A stretch of 64,000 bases of DNA, taken from contig OX439038.1 of the NCBI GenBank assembly GCA_949317995.1, positions 66,055,576-66,119,575 of the forward strand, in the 5' to 3' direction. Under the pieces are notes generated by a model. It was not told where the DNA came from, made no database searches, and saw nothing but the letters and a program-made list of their open reading frames with translations. This document shows, piece after piece, positions 1-12,336 of the stretch. How positions within the stretch are numbered: the stretch's first letter is position 1; every line of letters starts with the position of its first letter. The position numbers and the translations under genes were made by a program. Source of the DNA: Acholoe squamosa. Its lineage: Eukaryota; Annelida; Polychaeta; Phyllodocida; Polynoidae.

Positions 1-722
1 GGAGGTACAAGCAGCATACAGGGAGGTACAGGGAGGAAACAGAGTGCATACAGCGAGCATAAGGCGAGGTATAGGGAGTGTGAAGGGAGCATACAGGGAG
101 CACAAGGCGAGGTATAGGGAGAATACAGGAAGGAATATGGAGGTACAGGGAGTGTACAAGGAGCATACAGGGAGGTAAAGGGAGTGTACAAAGAGTGTAA
201 AGGCAGTGTACAGAATGTATACAGCGAGGTACAGGGAGTATACAGGGAGCATATTGCGAGGTACAAGCAGTGTACAAGGAGTATATGGGAAGTGTAAATT
301 GTGCATACAGGGAGCATACAGCAAGGTACAGGGAGTGTACAGGGAGCATTTTGGGAGTGTAAATGGAGCACACAGGGAGCACACAGGGAAGTACTTGGAA
401 TATGCAAGAAGGTAGAGGGAATGTACAGGGAGCATGCAGGAAGGTACAGAGAGTGTACAAAGAGTGTAAAGGGAGCATACAGAATGCATATAGCTAGGTA
501 CAGGGATTGTACAGGGAGATACAGGGAGTGTACAAGGAGTGTAAAGGGAGAATACAGGGAGCATACAGCGAATTACAGGGAGTGTACAGGGAGCATGTTG
601 GGAGGTATAGGGAGTGTACAAGGGTCATAGAGGGCGGTACAGGGAACATACAGGGCTGAACTTGGAGCATACAGAGAGGGCAGGGAGCATACAGGCAGGT
701 ATAAAGAGGAACAGAGAGTGTA
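1..722. repeat. tandem array, 10-11 bp unit
   Basis: Degenerate tandem array of a 10-11 bp unit close to GTACAGGGAGT / ATACAGGGAGC, repeated from the first base of the window to about 722, so it probably extends beyond it. Plus-strand open frames here (for example 206-415 and 301-630) are peptides of the repeat (YREHTGS-like) and are not credible genes. Confidence 0.9.
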
Positions 723-1615
723 CATGTGACATACTGTTATGTACATCTGACGTACTGTGACGTACAGGTGATGTACTGTGATGTACAGATGATGTACAGG
801 GACATACTGTGACATACAGGGACATAGTGTGACGTACATGTGACCTACAGGGACACTGTGTGACGTACATGTGACGCACAGGAACACACTGTGACATACT
901 TGTTACGTACAGAAACACACTGTGACGTACATGTTACGTACAGGAACACTGTGTGACGTACATGTGACGTACAGGAACACACTGTGCCGTACATGTGACG
1001 TACAGGAACACACTGTGACGTACATGTGACGTACAGAAACACACTGTGACGTACTTGTTACGTACAGAAACACACTGTGTGACGTACATGTTATGTACAG
1101 GAACACACTGTGACGTACATGTTACGTACAGGAACACACTGTGACGTACATGTGACGTACAGGGACATAGCGTGATGTACATGTGACGTACAGGGACATA
1201 GTGTGATGCACATGTGACATACAGGGACATAGTGTGAAGTACATGTGATATACAGGGACATAGTGTGACGTACATGTGACGTACAGGGACATAGTGTGAC
1301 GTACATGTTACGTACAGGGACATTGTGTGACGTACATGTGATGTACAGGGACATAGTGTGATGTACATGTGACGTACAGGGACATAGTGTGACGTACATG
1401 TGACGTACAGGGACATAGTGTGACGTACATGTGACGTACAGGGACATAGTGTGACGTACATGTGACGTACAGGGACATAGTGTGACGTACATGTGATGTA
1501 CAGGGACATAGTGTGACGTACATGTGACATACAGGGACATAGTGTGACGTACATTTTGCGTACAGGGACATTGTGTGACATACATGTGATGTACATGGGA
1601 CATTATGTGATGTAC
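723..1615. repeat. 31 bp minisatellite/satellite array
   Basis: Tandem array whose regular part (about 1140-1560) has a 31 bp period containing GTGACGTACATGTGACGTAC followed by AGGGACATAGT. The 5' part (723-1140) is a more degenerate version with AGGAACACACT. Because 31 is not a multiple of 3 and the repeat lacks stops on the minus strand, minus frames stay open for up to 220 codons. These are repeat artefacts. Confidence 0.92.
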
Positions 1616-1670
1616 TGTGCCTGATGCTTTTGCCTGTACATCACAAAAATAGGAAAAACTCCATTATTCC

Positions 1671-1768
1671 GGCCATTTGGCAGGGGGCCATTTGACATGG
1701 GGGCTATTTGTCATGGGGGCTATTCATCAGGGGGCCATTTGTCATGGGGCTATTTGGTTTGGGGGCCA
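1671..1768. repeat. short array of ~20 bp GGGGGCCATTTGTCATGG-like units
   Basis: About five degenerate copies of a ~20 bp unit (GGCCATTTGGCAGG, GGCCATTTGACATGG, GGCTATTTGTCATGG and similar) directly follow the 31 bp array after a 50 bp spacer. Confidence 0.8.
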
Positions 1769-1799
1769 CGGACCCCAATCCCGTAACCATTACCCCTCT

Positions 1800-2055
1800 A
1801 ATATTGGCCAGGGCCCTTGAATAAAGCATAAGGAGTTTCTAACCATTATCAGGCAGTTGGATTTGACCTTTAGGCCATGGGCTCAAAGGTGCGAAGCAAA
1901 AACTGGGAGAGCCCATAGTTTTGATCACTCTTGAAACTGCCTTAGTACTTCAGCTTATGATAAGTGGGTTTTAGAAGCTAAAATCAGGGGTTATAAATAG
2001 CTTGATATCAATTTCACGTTTTAGTTTGAAAACTATAGAAGGCAATTGGAAAAAA
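1800..2055 (+). repeat. dispersed repeat family, fragments A and B
   Basis: Bases 1800-1940 match 18610-18750 closely (shared CTTTAGG, GGGAGAGCCCATAGTTTTGA). Bases 1985-2050 match 36660-36715 (shared AGCTTGATATCAATTTCAC). They are the left part of a dispersed repeat whose compact copy lies at 36660-39060. No coding capacity is seen. Confidence 0.7.
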
Positions 2056-2829
2056 AATGCAAAACTTTATAGATTCAAAACATTATGGCCTCGTGTAATC
2101 TGCCACATTGAACCCTTCCAAAACATATTTGATTGTCCATGTATCATCAATAGTAATGGAGAAATCAAGGTAAACATGCATAAGCTCGCATAAGCAAGGA
2201 ACTACCATAGAAATGTACTAGGTCAGAATTTGAAAATTGGTTCCAAATGTACCAGTGCCAACCGTAGCCTGGAGTCTCGCCACTGCATGTGTCACAGTGC
2301 TAAAGACCTCAGCATTACACGTACCTTAGACTGTCTGAGATAGAGGTATGATACTTTATATGAAATCAGTAGGATAGGGTCGGTTTTTATCATCATAATT
2401 TTGTAAGGTTGGCATTGATTCATTTGATTGAATGATTAATTTATTCAATGAAACTATTGCTAACACTCACATTTCATCATAGCCTAGAGCGGCTTTTTTC
2501 TGGTAGAATTAAGGTGTAGATAGGTAATCAACTCTTTGAACCCACCTAGAACCATTTCTAACACATGGACCAAAAGGTTTATGAAAAGGGAAGAGTCTTT
2601 CACCTCTGTTGATATGATCATTTCCTGGTGATGAAAATGGAAATGAAAATCCAAGTCAAGGGTTTTCTATTAGACCTTCACATATTCTGATATCTGTATT
2701 ATGACCTAAGAAAGGAAGTTTAATTCCATGCTCATTTAACGTAGTCTGTGGAGCGAATTTTAGAGTGGGATCCATGACTGGTCTTTTTGGGGCATTGGTG
2801 CATGTCCTCAGAGTGCCTAACTATAGACC
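2056..2829. other. no gene seen
   Basis: AT-rich non-coding DNA. No convincing exon, RNA gene or repeat boundary was found by eye. Confidence 0.5.
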
Positions 2830-3500
2830 TTTTTGTCACCCCTCCAAAAGCTATATTTTTATATAAATCCTGAACCCGATCAGGCTTTTTCTCACCTGCG
2901 TATCAAACACCAATGTAAAAAAGGACAGCATCAAAAGGTCATAAATCCCAATAGGGGGTATCTAAGAGTTGTATCTCTCCAACAACTCGTGATGCTCTGA
3001 AAGGTTCCTTTGTTCTTTTATAATTATCCCCATAATCATCTCAGTGTTTGGATTGGGAATGCCAATGGTGAGAAATAGAGGCGACATAACACACTCTTTC
3101 TCCCTTTTCTGGACCCATTTGGTCCTTTTAAGTCCTACTAGGGGGACAATGATGAGTGAAATTGCAAATGTCAGGTGCACTTTCCCTAAAGTGAGTACCG
3201 ATCAAATAATAAAAGCTGTGAGTAGGGGGTGTTTAGCTAGAATCAACAATCTTTTGCCATCCATTTAAGATGGCATAAAAGTAATAACTGATGTGTTATA
3301 ATGGAATCACGTTGTTTCTAATTTAACAGCTAGGTCTGTTTTTTTAATATCATTGGCCAACATGCAGTCCTACTGTGTAATGTATATAGATGCCTTTGCT
3401 TTCTTGTTTCTTGTACAAATCTATAAGAACAATCAAGTGTTATGAAGAAACGTATAACCATTAAAACACAATAGCTCCGGAGCCCCAATACTTAATGTAA
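2830..3500 (+). repeat. dispersed repeat family, fragment C
   Basis: Bases 2830-3240 match 36715-37230 and 18800-19030 (shared CCCATTTGGTCC and GACAATGATGAGTGAAA). Bases 3265-3500 match 37880-38105 (shared TTTCTAATTTAACAGCTAGG). Three copies in one window show a dispersed element or old duplication. Short ORFs in both strands are not conserved between copies. Confidence 0.75.
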
Positions 3501-4201
3501 AAAGGACTGCATCTTAGCACATCTTAGTGCCGGGCATGCGAAGTAAAACTGATTGGAACTAGCAAGATAAAATTGTAGTAGCTGATTGGAACAGATTATA
3601 TTCACTTAACCATGCATAAGCAGATCTGGTCTCCGGAAAACTACAGCTGTATGTCAAAGATCCGTCCAAGTCCTGGAAATATTTAATCAGGTACTGAAGT
3701 CATACATAGAGGTCAAAAATACTCCTAGCTATATGAATGAGTTCTTTGTCACTGCTGGGGCAAAGTTGTTTGAAGATAAGATACAAGGAGGGCTTGACCC
3801 ACAGCAAACTATGTGAGGTTTGGCTGGATACCAGCCTGTATGGTGAGGACATGTATACATACAGGCAGGCCATGCCTAAGAGGTTGCCTGTCAATCATCC
3901 CCTGCTGTCACACTTACTCACAAGGGGGCACCCTTTCACCCCCAAGGTACACGTGAACCCTTTCGGGGAGAAACGGTATGATCGGAAGTGTGTCCCTGGT
4001 TCCGGTGGTGAATATGCGAAAGTCTTTACAAGCGAAAATGGCGCCACGTTAGTGCTTCTCCCCCAAAGACGTAACCCAAGGTACACATGCCTCTCCTATA
4101 CAGATGTTTAGATATATTGCCTGTGATTGGAGATCTAAAACTGCCATCTAGTGGAGTTCAAGTGAAGCTCTCCCCAGGACCTGGGGAAAAAGCCATCAGG
4201 C
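3501..4201. other. unassigned; 124-codon plus-strand ORF of unknown status
   Basis: An ORF at 3737-4111 has a GC-richer 3' half (about 3890-4110, including NPFGEKRYDRK and LLPQRRNPRYTCLSYTDV). I recognise no domain. It lies just upstream of a LINE reverse-transcriptase relic and may be part of the same old transposon. No splice context supports a host gene. Confidence 0.3.
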
Positions 4202-4513
4202 ATGGCCTGTGAGTATATGCCCACAATACCTGCAGGGCACCAGCATAATGTGAAGCCCCCTATTGAAATGTATGTCGAAAGAACATCTACTTTACTTGTT
4301 CAACAAGACACTGTAGTTAAATTGATAAATGATATTAATGTACATAAGCCCTCAGGTATCCAACAAATCCAAGTAAGAGTACTCATGTTAGCATTAAGTC
4401 TTATACCTGAACAAGTCACACACCTTTTTCAGTGTTTTCCTACTTCACAGATATTACTTTGCAATAAACACCTTGATAGTATCCCAATATTTCATAACAA
4501 ATACAATATTTAG
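4202..4513 (+). pseudogene. degenerate non-LTR retrotransposon reverse-transcriptase fragment
   Basis: The 103-codon frame contains a stretch (VVKLINDINVHKPSGI, then RVLMLALSLIPEQVTHLFQC) with the spacing of the N-terminal RT region of CR1/Jockey/L2-like LINEs, whose family pattern is roughly LLxxLxxxKAxGPDGI followed by ...APxLTxIFQ. The usual PDG is degraded and the frame ends after about 100 residues, so this is a dead fragment. No further RT motifs such as the catalytic YxDD were found nearby. The relationship is recognised by eye, so the clade is uncertain. Confidence 0.5.
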
Positions 4514-5190
4514 CTGGCTGATTATCTGTGTTTGCCTGCAATGTTAATAAAGACCCGCATCATACCAATTATCCTAACCTTTCTGAAATTATATCTTACA
4601 GGTTATAAATATATGTATCTTCTCAGCCAAAACACTTTGTGACAGCATGCCTGAAAGACAAACACATTTTTTCTTTCTTTCTATTTTGCTATAGTTGAGA
4701 ATTCACACAAAACCCAACTCTGGCAAGTCAAATTGATGTCTGGTTTTATTTTCCATAAAACAGTTGGATAGAACAGAAATTCAATGAACTTTCTAATATG
4801 TAGAGATGTGATCAACATTTCGGATTCATTGAGAATCCTTCATCGGGATGCTCTCTCTCAAAATCAAATGGGTTTATATCAACTTTAGGATAACATTTGT
4901 ACACTTCCTGTGGTAGTCATGGATGCTGTTGTCAGGGTTACTATTCATACATAATTATTATGGGATGGAGTTGCCAGTGGGTGGCTCCCACAGGATCAAT
5001 TTAATGAACTACATTGGTGGTGGAATAATAGATAGCTTGATCAGGGGCTGACTAGTCTTGTTCAATGAATCATGAATATTATTCAATACTATGTAATATT
5101 ATGTAACGTTATATAACATTGATGATATGCTTTCCATGATTACGGAACTGATATAGTGATCTAGGTTTTATATACTGAGGAGAGATCAAG
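4514..5190. other. non-coding, with a small hairpin motif at 4815-4850
   Basis: No gene seen. On the minus strand at 4815-4850 a 6 bp hairpin (GGATTC...GAATCC) is flanked by GATGA and GAAA. This motif type occurs in transposon tails of many invertebrates. It is not a valid hammerhead (see rejected items). Confidence 0.4.
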
Positions 5191-5335
5191 ATTTATGTCA
5201 TTTAATCAGTACAAGCTTTCCACTCCTTTGCACTAGTATTAATTAAGAGTGACAGTCTGACAGGAGATGTGTGTCATTGATGTAGTATAGGCCCCTCTGG
5301 GAGATATGCAACACAGGAAAAGGTAACATTATGGG
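5191..5335 (+). repeat. dispersed repeat family, fragment D
   Basis: Shares GTAGTATAGGCCCCTCTGGG and flanks with 38325-38445. A looser version is at 17555-17640. Confidence 0.6.
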
Positions 5336-5929
5336 AATTCTTTGCTATTCACAGCCACTAGGTGGCAAAATCCAATGATACAAGAGGGTAATTTTGCTGT
5401 ATCCTATCAGAATACTTTCTGTAGGTCTTCCTGTATATTGGGACACTCAGAGACGCTGAATAATGGGCACATGCATCTTTTACAACAAGAAGTAGCATGT
5501 CCTTATGCTGCACCAAAGCTTGCACCATGGTACATTGAGAGACACAGAGAGACTACTAACAATTGGAGTAAGAGAGACAATTTGACCTCAGGCTCAGGCC
5601 TGTGTTTATTATATATTTAATAATCTGGGTTAGTCATGAGTGATCATGAGTGACTCACCTGTTAGTGTTATCACCATGAATGGCACATGTGATAGATATT
5701 ATCTGTTGCAGACGACAAACAGACGACAAGTTAATACATGTATCTTTATACCACTATTCGGCCACCTGCCTTACTGTTATGCCCTCTCCTACCAGTGCAT
5801 TATGAGAGCATATACGCACATGTGCATTTTTGGGATTTTTGGATATACTTTTTCGAGGTCAAGTTGGACTTAGAATATTTTGGGGGAGTGTTGAGACATA
5901 CAAATTCTGTCTCGCCATTGTTTCAATGT
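5336..5929. other. no gene seen
   Basis: Short ORFs only (up to 92 codons), without recognisable domains or splice-site context. Confidence 0.5.
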
Positions 5930-6008
5930 GAAAAATCTTGCCAACTCGTATGAGGATTGAACCCCGGCCGCAGTGGTGGTAGGCGAAGGCATTAGCCATA
6001 GTGCCACA
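5930..6008 (-). repeat. tRNA-related SINE-like head
   Basis: Read on the minus strand, TGGCTAATGCC (rc 5988-5998) resembles a Pol III A box and GGTTCAATCC (rc 5954-5963) fits the B box, about 25 nt apart. The intervening CTTCGCCTACC resembles an anticodon arm. The cloverleaf is imperfect and no tRNA identity can be given. It may be the 5' head of a tRNA-derived SINE whose body runs toward 5800. Confidence 0.4.
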
Positions 6009-6052
6009 CTAAACGGTGATGAAATCCAATGCGAAAATAAATAAGACCTTGA

Positions 6053-6502
6053 CCGGAGAGGTACCGCATTTTCACACTCACTTTTCGTCTTGATTCCAAG
6101 CTTGTCATGTTATAATATCGAAATCCCAAGAAGTATTCGATCCATAGACGAGGAATGCGTGCTAATTTCTCCATTTTCTTCGATATAAATAAGAATCCAT
6201 TGATTTTCCCAATGTACGCGGGTCGCGGTCCGGCCATTCCCACCCGCCTCCTTGTCCGGCGAAAGTGTGTCAGTGGCCCGGATGTAGATATAGGTCATCT
6301 GCTCGTCATGCAAGGAAGACGCCGAAAATTTCAGACCAGTTTGGAAAATCAATGGATTCTCCTTTATTTTGAATATATTGGACATAATACGTATGGAGGG
6401 ATCATCTAGAATGCCTAAGGATATGTATGTTTTAATTTGAAAACTTGTCATGGTTGGATTCGATATGAAAAGTGACTGTATACACAGCGGTACCTCTCCC
6501 GG
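6053..6502. mobile_element. foldback/MITE-like element with long inverted ends
   Basis: Outer ends CCGGAGAGGTACCGC (6053-6067) and GCGGTACCTCTCCCGG (6487-6502) are inverted copies, and similarity continues inward for about 70-80 bp with mismatches. An inner perfect 18 bp inverted pair lies at 6192-6209 and 6343-6360. There is no transposase ORF. The true ends and any target duplication are not resolved. Confidence 0.7.
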
Positions 6503-6644
6503 CAAGGAACAAAAACAATGGCTTCGCGCAGAGCGCTGACCCGGGCCGTATCGCTTGCTTTTACAAAATGTCTTCTCATGGCTATATTCTGTGGATATCA
6601 GGTAAGAAATTAATACAAAATGGCGGAAAAGGTGGTATAAATGC

Positions 6645-6765
6645 AATATAGCATAAATATGCCAGCACACGGGTGGTATATTGACGATATTGCACTCGGC
6701 CTAACGGCCTCGTGCAATATTCGTCAATATACCACCCGTGTGCTGCCATATTTATGCTATATTCC
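6645..6765. repeat. long near-perfect palindrome (about 57 bp arms, 4 nt loop)
   Basis: Arm 6645-6701 and arm 6706-6763 are near-perfect inverted copies (for example CACACGGGTGGTATATTGAC against its complement), with loop TAAC. The apex (GCACGAGGCCGTTAGGCC on the minus strand) resembles the apex of the palindrome at 19332-19485, so both may belong to one family. Confidence 0.85.
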
Positions 6766-7194
6766 ATTAATATGAGTATTGCGAAGTTTAAATGACTCAT
6801 AGTCAACCTGAATGGTTCTGTATTAACCCTTTAAAGCTAACCCTCTATATGCAACATTACCTGAAATGGCACTATGTTACAATGCCCAATGCTGATATTA
6901 TCTGTTCAAGTTGACAGAAATTGTAATATCCTTAGTTCAGGTATGTCTGTCTCATTTAAGTAATCAGTTGACCGAGATAATATCCAATGAGCATAATAAA
7001 CCATATTTGCTTTAATTGAAATGAGGAGGTGTTCGGGATCATTTTGGTATATTGATCATGAAAACTGACAAGGATATTTGGGGGAAACTTCCTTGACAAG
7101 GTATGATGTAATACCATACACAGCACTGCCGGGGCCTTCTGGTGGCCATTAATAACACTAAATCCCCGTAATGTTACATTTTCTCATGTTTTGT
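6766..7194. other. no gene seen
   Basis: AT-rich non-coding sequence without recognisable features. Confidence 0.5.
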
Positions 7195-7800
7195 CACCAA
7201 TGTTGGGCTTGATGAAAGAGGGTGTTGGGGGAATGTGTTTTGGCTGACCTGCCAATTCAGCAGCTGTCCTCGGCTGTTTCTAATGCATTTACAGCAGAAA
7301 ATAGCCTCCAGGCATGCTCTAATGGAGTTGCAACACATAACACTCTTCAACACACACAAAACTACTCTGCTAATGTATAAAATCCTGCCTGTAAGGAGTA
7401 TACCTTGGAAAAGAATATTAGGTGTGATGTTGGGGACATAAGTTACTCTATCAGAAATAATTTGTGATTAGTTTTTGGTGTATTGAAACAATGGACATTA
7501 GCTAGGATAGAGGAGTCATGTCCATGTTTTAGCTGGCTTGCCAGAAGAGAGACGGTCAAGGTGATGTACGTGTGAGGGTGTTTGGCTGCTCAATACTATT
7601 TTATAAATACAAGTTTTAGGGGGGAAAGTATGCAGGGAATGGAGGCAAGGTATATTGATATGAATTGATGAGACTGTGATGTTAGTCTGAGATGAACAGG
7701 GATTCTATGCTTTGGTGATAGAAATACAGTGGGGAAAATACCTGTGGTGCATGGAACAGCCTGTGAACCTATAGGGGGTCTCATATATGGTGGAGTAAAG
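7195..7800 (+). repeat. dispersed repeat family, fragment E
   Basis: Matches 38430-39050 (shared GTGTTTTGGCTGACCTGCCA, GGAATGGAGGCAAGG-like block and CAGTGGGGAAAAT). Together with fragments A-D it shows that the compact 36.7-39.1 kb copy corresponds to dispersed pieces across 1.8-7.8 kb. Confidence 0.7.
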
Positions 7801-8195
7801 TGCTCTGGACCAATATTTCAGGTTATCCTAAATATCTGAGTTTAGTGAATATTCAACCCTACAGGGTGTATAAGCATGTGTGGGAATACCTACTTGAAAG
7901 ATATAGCTGTACTCAGAAATGAGTTTATAATTTCCCCCAACTGTCAAAATTTTAAAATCTGGCTGTCCCATCAATTGACACACACCCCCTGTTGTCTGGT
8001 CACTGGTCATTTTAAGGAACTGCTCCCACCACCACCCCATTCTCTAATGACTCCAGCCAGCCCAAACTTCACGGATGGCACCCTTAGCCCAGTCATATTC
8101 TAGGTGTACCTAGGACAAATTGCAAATTTTATCTCCCATGGTTTTTCTGGTTCCTTTTAGGTACCCGAACATCATACAAACTATCAAACAAAATC
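7801..8195. other. no gene seen
   Basis: Only short non-homologous ORFs on both strands. Confidence 0.5.
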
Positions 8196-8365
8196 CATTG
8201 AGGGGCAGACCATTTTTGGGGGGTTATTTCAAATTTCAGACCCAAATTCATAGTTTTCATAACACATAAGCTAAAAACGCATATAATTAATTCTTTTTCA
8301 TAAGCAGTATTATAGATACACTCATTGTATGGTAGGAAGTTGATTTCTACTACACAAAGTGTGTT
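8196..8365 (-). repeat. dispersed repeat, inverted relative to 11275-11435
   Basis: The reverse complement aligns with 11275-11435 (shared GTAGTAGAAATCAA, ACTATGAATTTGGGT, CCCCCAAAAATGGTC). Two copies in opposite orientation are 3 kb apart. Nature of the element unknown. Confidence 0.6.
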
Positions 8366-8485
8366 ATTTATATATAAAGGCATTATGTAACTTTTTAGAT
8401 ACCAATATATAGGATTGTATTGCAATATCACTTTCCTTTTTCTATCCATCATAATCAATATGAAACACACTTAAGAATAAAACTA

Positions 8486-9356
8486 CACTGCAAAAATGGT
8501 GTTTAGATTTTAAACATGTTTAGGTCTAAACACGTTTAAAACCTAAACATATAGGTCAGTTAGGTGTCTCATCGACTACACATTTAGGAAATGAACACTT
8601 TCATTCTAACTACATAAACATTTATGCTAAACATGTTTAGATGTTTAGAGTTGAAACAGTTGAATAATAGGTGTTTAGATTTAAACATCAATATGTTTAT
8701 TTACTTGGATGTTGAATCCACACCAGGTAGCAGCACTACCTTTGAATGGACTATCTGCACATTGTTATAATCAATTGTTGTGACAAATGTCCCCAAATCC
8801 CATGCCTATCATGGTTTCATTTCATAGAATGTCATGTGAATAGAAAGGGCAATAGAAAATTGACTAGATTCACCTTATGCCACCATCATTAGCATAAAAT
8901 GATCAATAAGTTCCATGCCTGACACCTATTTGATGTTATTCTGGAATAGATAAGGCAATGTCCTTCCTGCCAAGCTGTTGTACTTTCTCAAGTCTCTTAT
9001 TCTGATGCAGTGTGTAATACATGTACACGTATATAGCTGTGGCTGACATCTTTGGAGACTTTGAGAAGTAAATACCTGCTGATGCCCCCCCCCCCGGTAA
9101 ATGAGAAAACAAACAAAATATATCTCTTTTTTAATGCATACATGTCTGCAAACCTTAACTCTCCATCAAATCATTTAAACACCTAAACACAAAAATTCAT
9201 AGATATCTAAACACAAAGTTTTAACCTAAACACCTACATTTCTAAACACTTGAGCTAAGCACATTCTTTGGCAAAAAGGAAAGTAATGTGCTTACAAAAA
9301 CGTTGCAAGAATATGTTTAGAATTGTGTTTAGGATCTAAACACCATTTTTGCAGTG
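8486..9356. mobile_element. MITE-like DNA transposon, 23 bp TIRs, TA target duplication
   Basis: The left end CACTGCAAAAATGGTGTTTA (continuing GAT) is perfectly inverted at the right end (9334-9356). TA flanks both sides (8484-8485 and 9357-9358), as expected for Tc1/mariner-like or similar elements. Sub-terminal regions are rich in the motif TGTTTAG and its complement. The 871 bp element has no transposase ORF, so it is non-autonomous. Confidence 0.85.
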
Positions 9357-9358
9357 TA

Positions 9359-11274
9359 TTTATCTGTCAGGGTACTACTGTATTAGATTAATAAGATTTT
9401 GAAACATAAAATTGACATTACTCTCATTTGAAGAACCCCCAACCAAAAATGTTGGGCCAATGTTTTTCACTCCTCCTACAGAGTAGGCTTGCCAATGATT
9501 TCCAAGCCTGCCTGCAGCTCCTGTAAATTAGGTCATGGATATATTCAGAGGTGTGTCATTTATCAGCAGTGAACAGCACTAACGGAACACAGATGCACGA
9601 TTATGTGAGACATTAGATATCAGTATTTGCGCCCAACAAAATTCATTTTACCATTTCTTTTAAAACTTGCCAACCAGTTTGACTTTTCCATCAAACATCA
9701 ATTATGATCAGGCTTGGTTAATAATCATGAAAGAAACATGGAAGGGCATTAAGTCACAGATCACTCATTCAATTGCACAGGATTTAGCAGAGATAATGGA
9801 TCTAGATCTAACAGAGCCACTGTTGGTACAATGAGTGAAAGCTGGCAGAAGGCTCTCAACATCAACTTTGCATATCTTTATCAATGCTTTTCAGAAATAT
9901 ACCAGCTGACATCTGAGAAATCAAGTTTGTGTGTTCTTGGTGGTCATGCACACTTACAAACAATACCTTGAGTAAATGGCACGTTTATGTGTGCTTTAAA
10001 TGTACAAACAAGATATTGCTGTTTTTGATGGATCAGCACAAGGCATCTAAAACATGGGATGTACCATTAAAAACATACAAGGTGATCCTTCCTTCATCCA
10101 ACAGCCAAGACTGTTTAGAAGAACAACAGTTTATAAAAGTAGTCAATGCAGGTGAAACAACCCATATCTCAGTGCAAAGTGATAAGGAGAAAAGCATCTA
10201 GACATGTAGACGCATGATTCAAAGAGATTAAAACAGATGCTCCTGCTATTCTGACCTTGCTTGCATTATAGGAGCAAGGTCACAGTACTACTGGGAGTGT
10301 ATTTTCAATGAATACTGGAGATCTCGACCGTCATTGCAGGGCTGCACCCTGCTGTAAAGGTTTTGATCTCCATGTGTTTGACCTACAGATGTGACATGAA
10401 GAATGTCGTTGTCTATTCTCTAATTATAGAAAGGTAGCCCATGTGCTGCTGTATGATAGCCTTGAGTGCATTATATGAGTGTAGTGCACAACTGAGCAAG
10501 GTCACGGCTTGTATATCATTCATGAGGGAAATGTGGAGTTTATAATTACACTTTTCTCTCTAGTCAGTGTGGTGCGAGATATGCACTTGTTTTATAAAGA
10601 CAATAGACAACTCCTTCTTCACATATTGACTCTCTGTTTTCCTATAATGCACTTAGATTTGTTTGTGCATTAATAGGAGGACAGACAGTCTCGACGTCCA
10701 GAAAGTCGTTGTCTATTGGAGACTCCATCATCATGTTTCCATAATAAAACATTCCCAAGGCCTATTTCACATATCTGAATATCTCTATGATGATATTTAC
10801 TGAAAATAAGGAGGAAAGTCTCAGATGACATATATAAGACTTTCCATTGATGTAAAAAGGCATAATTCTGGTACTATGATTTGACAACAGCTGCACCATC
10901 TTAGCAGGAACTGGTTGGTTATGTAGCCAATGTAGTTGGTTTCAGTCAACCGATCACAGCACTAATAATAATACATTGGTTATGCAATAATGCCAAGAGG
11001 AAGAGATAACCCTGGAATCAGAGTTCAATGTGTTCACTTGGTAGAATCCATATGTACATGTGCAAAATGAATTACTAGGGAAGAGGGTATTTTATCTGAT
11101 AACAAGATGTAAATTTTATTTTTCAAAATCTCATAAACCATTTACAGTGGAGCCCAGACAGATAGCTAGTTCTAATTGTGTTTCATATTCATTATGATTG
11201 ACAGAAAACAGAAAGTGTCATTATGATACAACTGCCCTTTAAATCTTAATAATGCTTTAATAGATGTATATTTA
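9359..11274. other. no gene seen
   Basis: Non-coding. The 90-codon ORF at 9929-10201 has no recognisable domain or splice context and is judged a chance frame. Confidence 0.5.
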
Positions 11275-11435
11275 AACACACTTTTTGTAGTAGAAATCAA
11301 AGACTATTTCTATCATATTGTTTATCAAAAAACGGGTTCAAAATATGAGTTGTTCTTTTGCATATAGTCTATGAAGACTATGAATTTGGGTTTCAAATTT
11401 AAGATAACCCCCAAAAATGGTCAAAAATGATCTTG
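11275..11435 (+). repeat. dispersed repeat, partner of 8196-8365
   Basis: About 160 bp inverted copy of 8196-8365 with moderate divergence. No coding frame is shared. Confidence 0.6.
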
Positions 11436-12290
11436 GTTGATACCAAGGTAACAGTCAAATTCCATGTGCATTTTTAGATATAGTGTTGAAAGAAAAGTAA
11501 AGGAAAAATTTGATCTAAATAGTGTTAGACTTTGTTCTTTTTATAAGGCCTGCTCTTTTGTAAGCTAATGACATTTTTGCTGTTTTGGAGATATTTCTTT
11601 TTATCTTGACCTTTGCCAATGTCACAAAATCCCATAGGCCAGTTGAATATATGATATAATTGATATAGAATGCCAAGGAAAAGTTCTAGTAAGGGAAATT
11701 CCCTCATTATTCACTTATAGGTTTTTTTCTATAATTGTAATTATATGCCTAATTTCGATAGATTCAACATAATTTACAACATTTTGTGAATTGCATTTTA
11801 AAAGCACATACCCTAGGAATGATCTGGATGTGTTATCTCATCTTAATTCACATATGTCTGGTTAGTAGAAAAGTTGCAAATATGGAATAATATGCTATTT
11901 TCTATGTTTGAACTTGTAGAATATGACCTTCACCTCAAACAACTCAAACTCAAGTGTTCCAATTTGTGATTTCTATATTGAAGAATCATTATGTCACATA
12001 GCAAAGCACTGGATACAGATTTTATGGATTTATTCAAAAATGTATGTGACCCAACCACTTCAAAATTTATAACAATTCTCGACCATTGACCTTGACTTTT
12101 ACCCTTTGCCCCTTGCTTGATTTTGTTTGATCGTTAGTATGATGTTGTGGGCATATCAGTGAGTAAATGTGTACAGTCTAGACAAATTTGCAGTTATTCC
12201 TGGGTACAGGCCCTTTGGGAGCCCAGTTGACTGGACTACCTGCTAGGCAGTAAACATTAGCATCTCTGTGTGAACCAGTCCACTTAAATT
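11436..12290. other. no gene seen
   Basis: AT-rich sequence without recognisable genes. Confidence 0.5.
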
Positions 12291-12336
12291 AGGTCGTTAT
12301 ACTACTAATATTGCAATATTAGTAGCATAACGACCT
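12291..12336. repeat. 46 bp loopless palindrome
   Basis: AGGTCGTTAT-ACTACTAATATTG is followed directly by its reverse complement, with one mismatch. It would extrude as a 23 bp hairpin. It may be a decayed small foldback element. Confidence 0.85.

Noticed and set aside
934..1603. Minus-strand ORFs of 87-220 codons
   Set aside because: They are translations of the 31 bp tandem repeat; overlapping frames are open with equally repetitive peptides.
4807..4852. Hammerhead-ribozyme-like core on the minus strand (GATGA, hairpin, GAAA)
   Set aside because: The core U4 is replaced by C, an extra A disrupts the base of stem II, and stem I does not pair, so it is not an active hammerhead fold.
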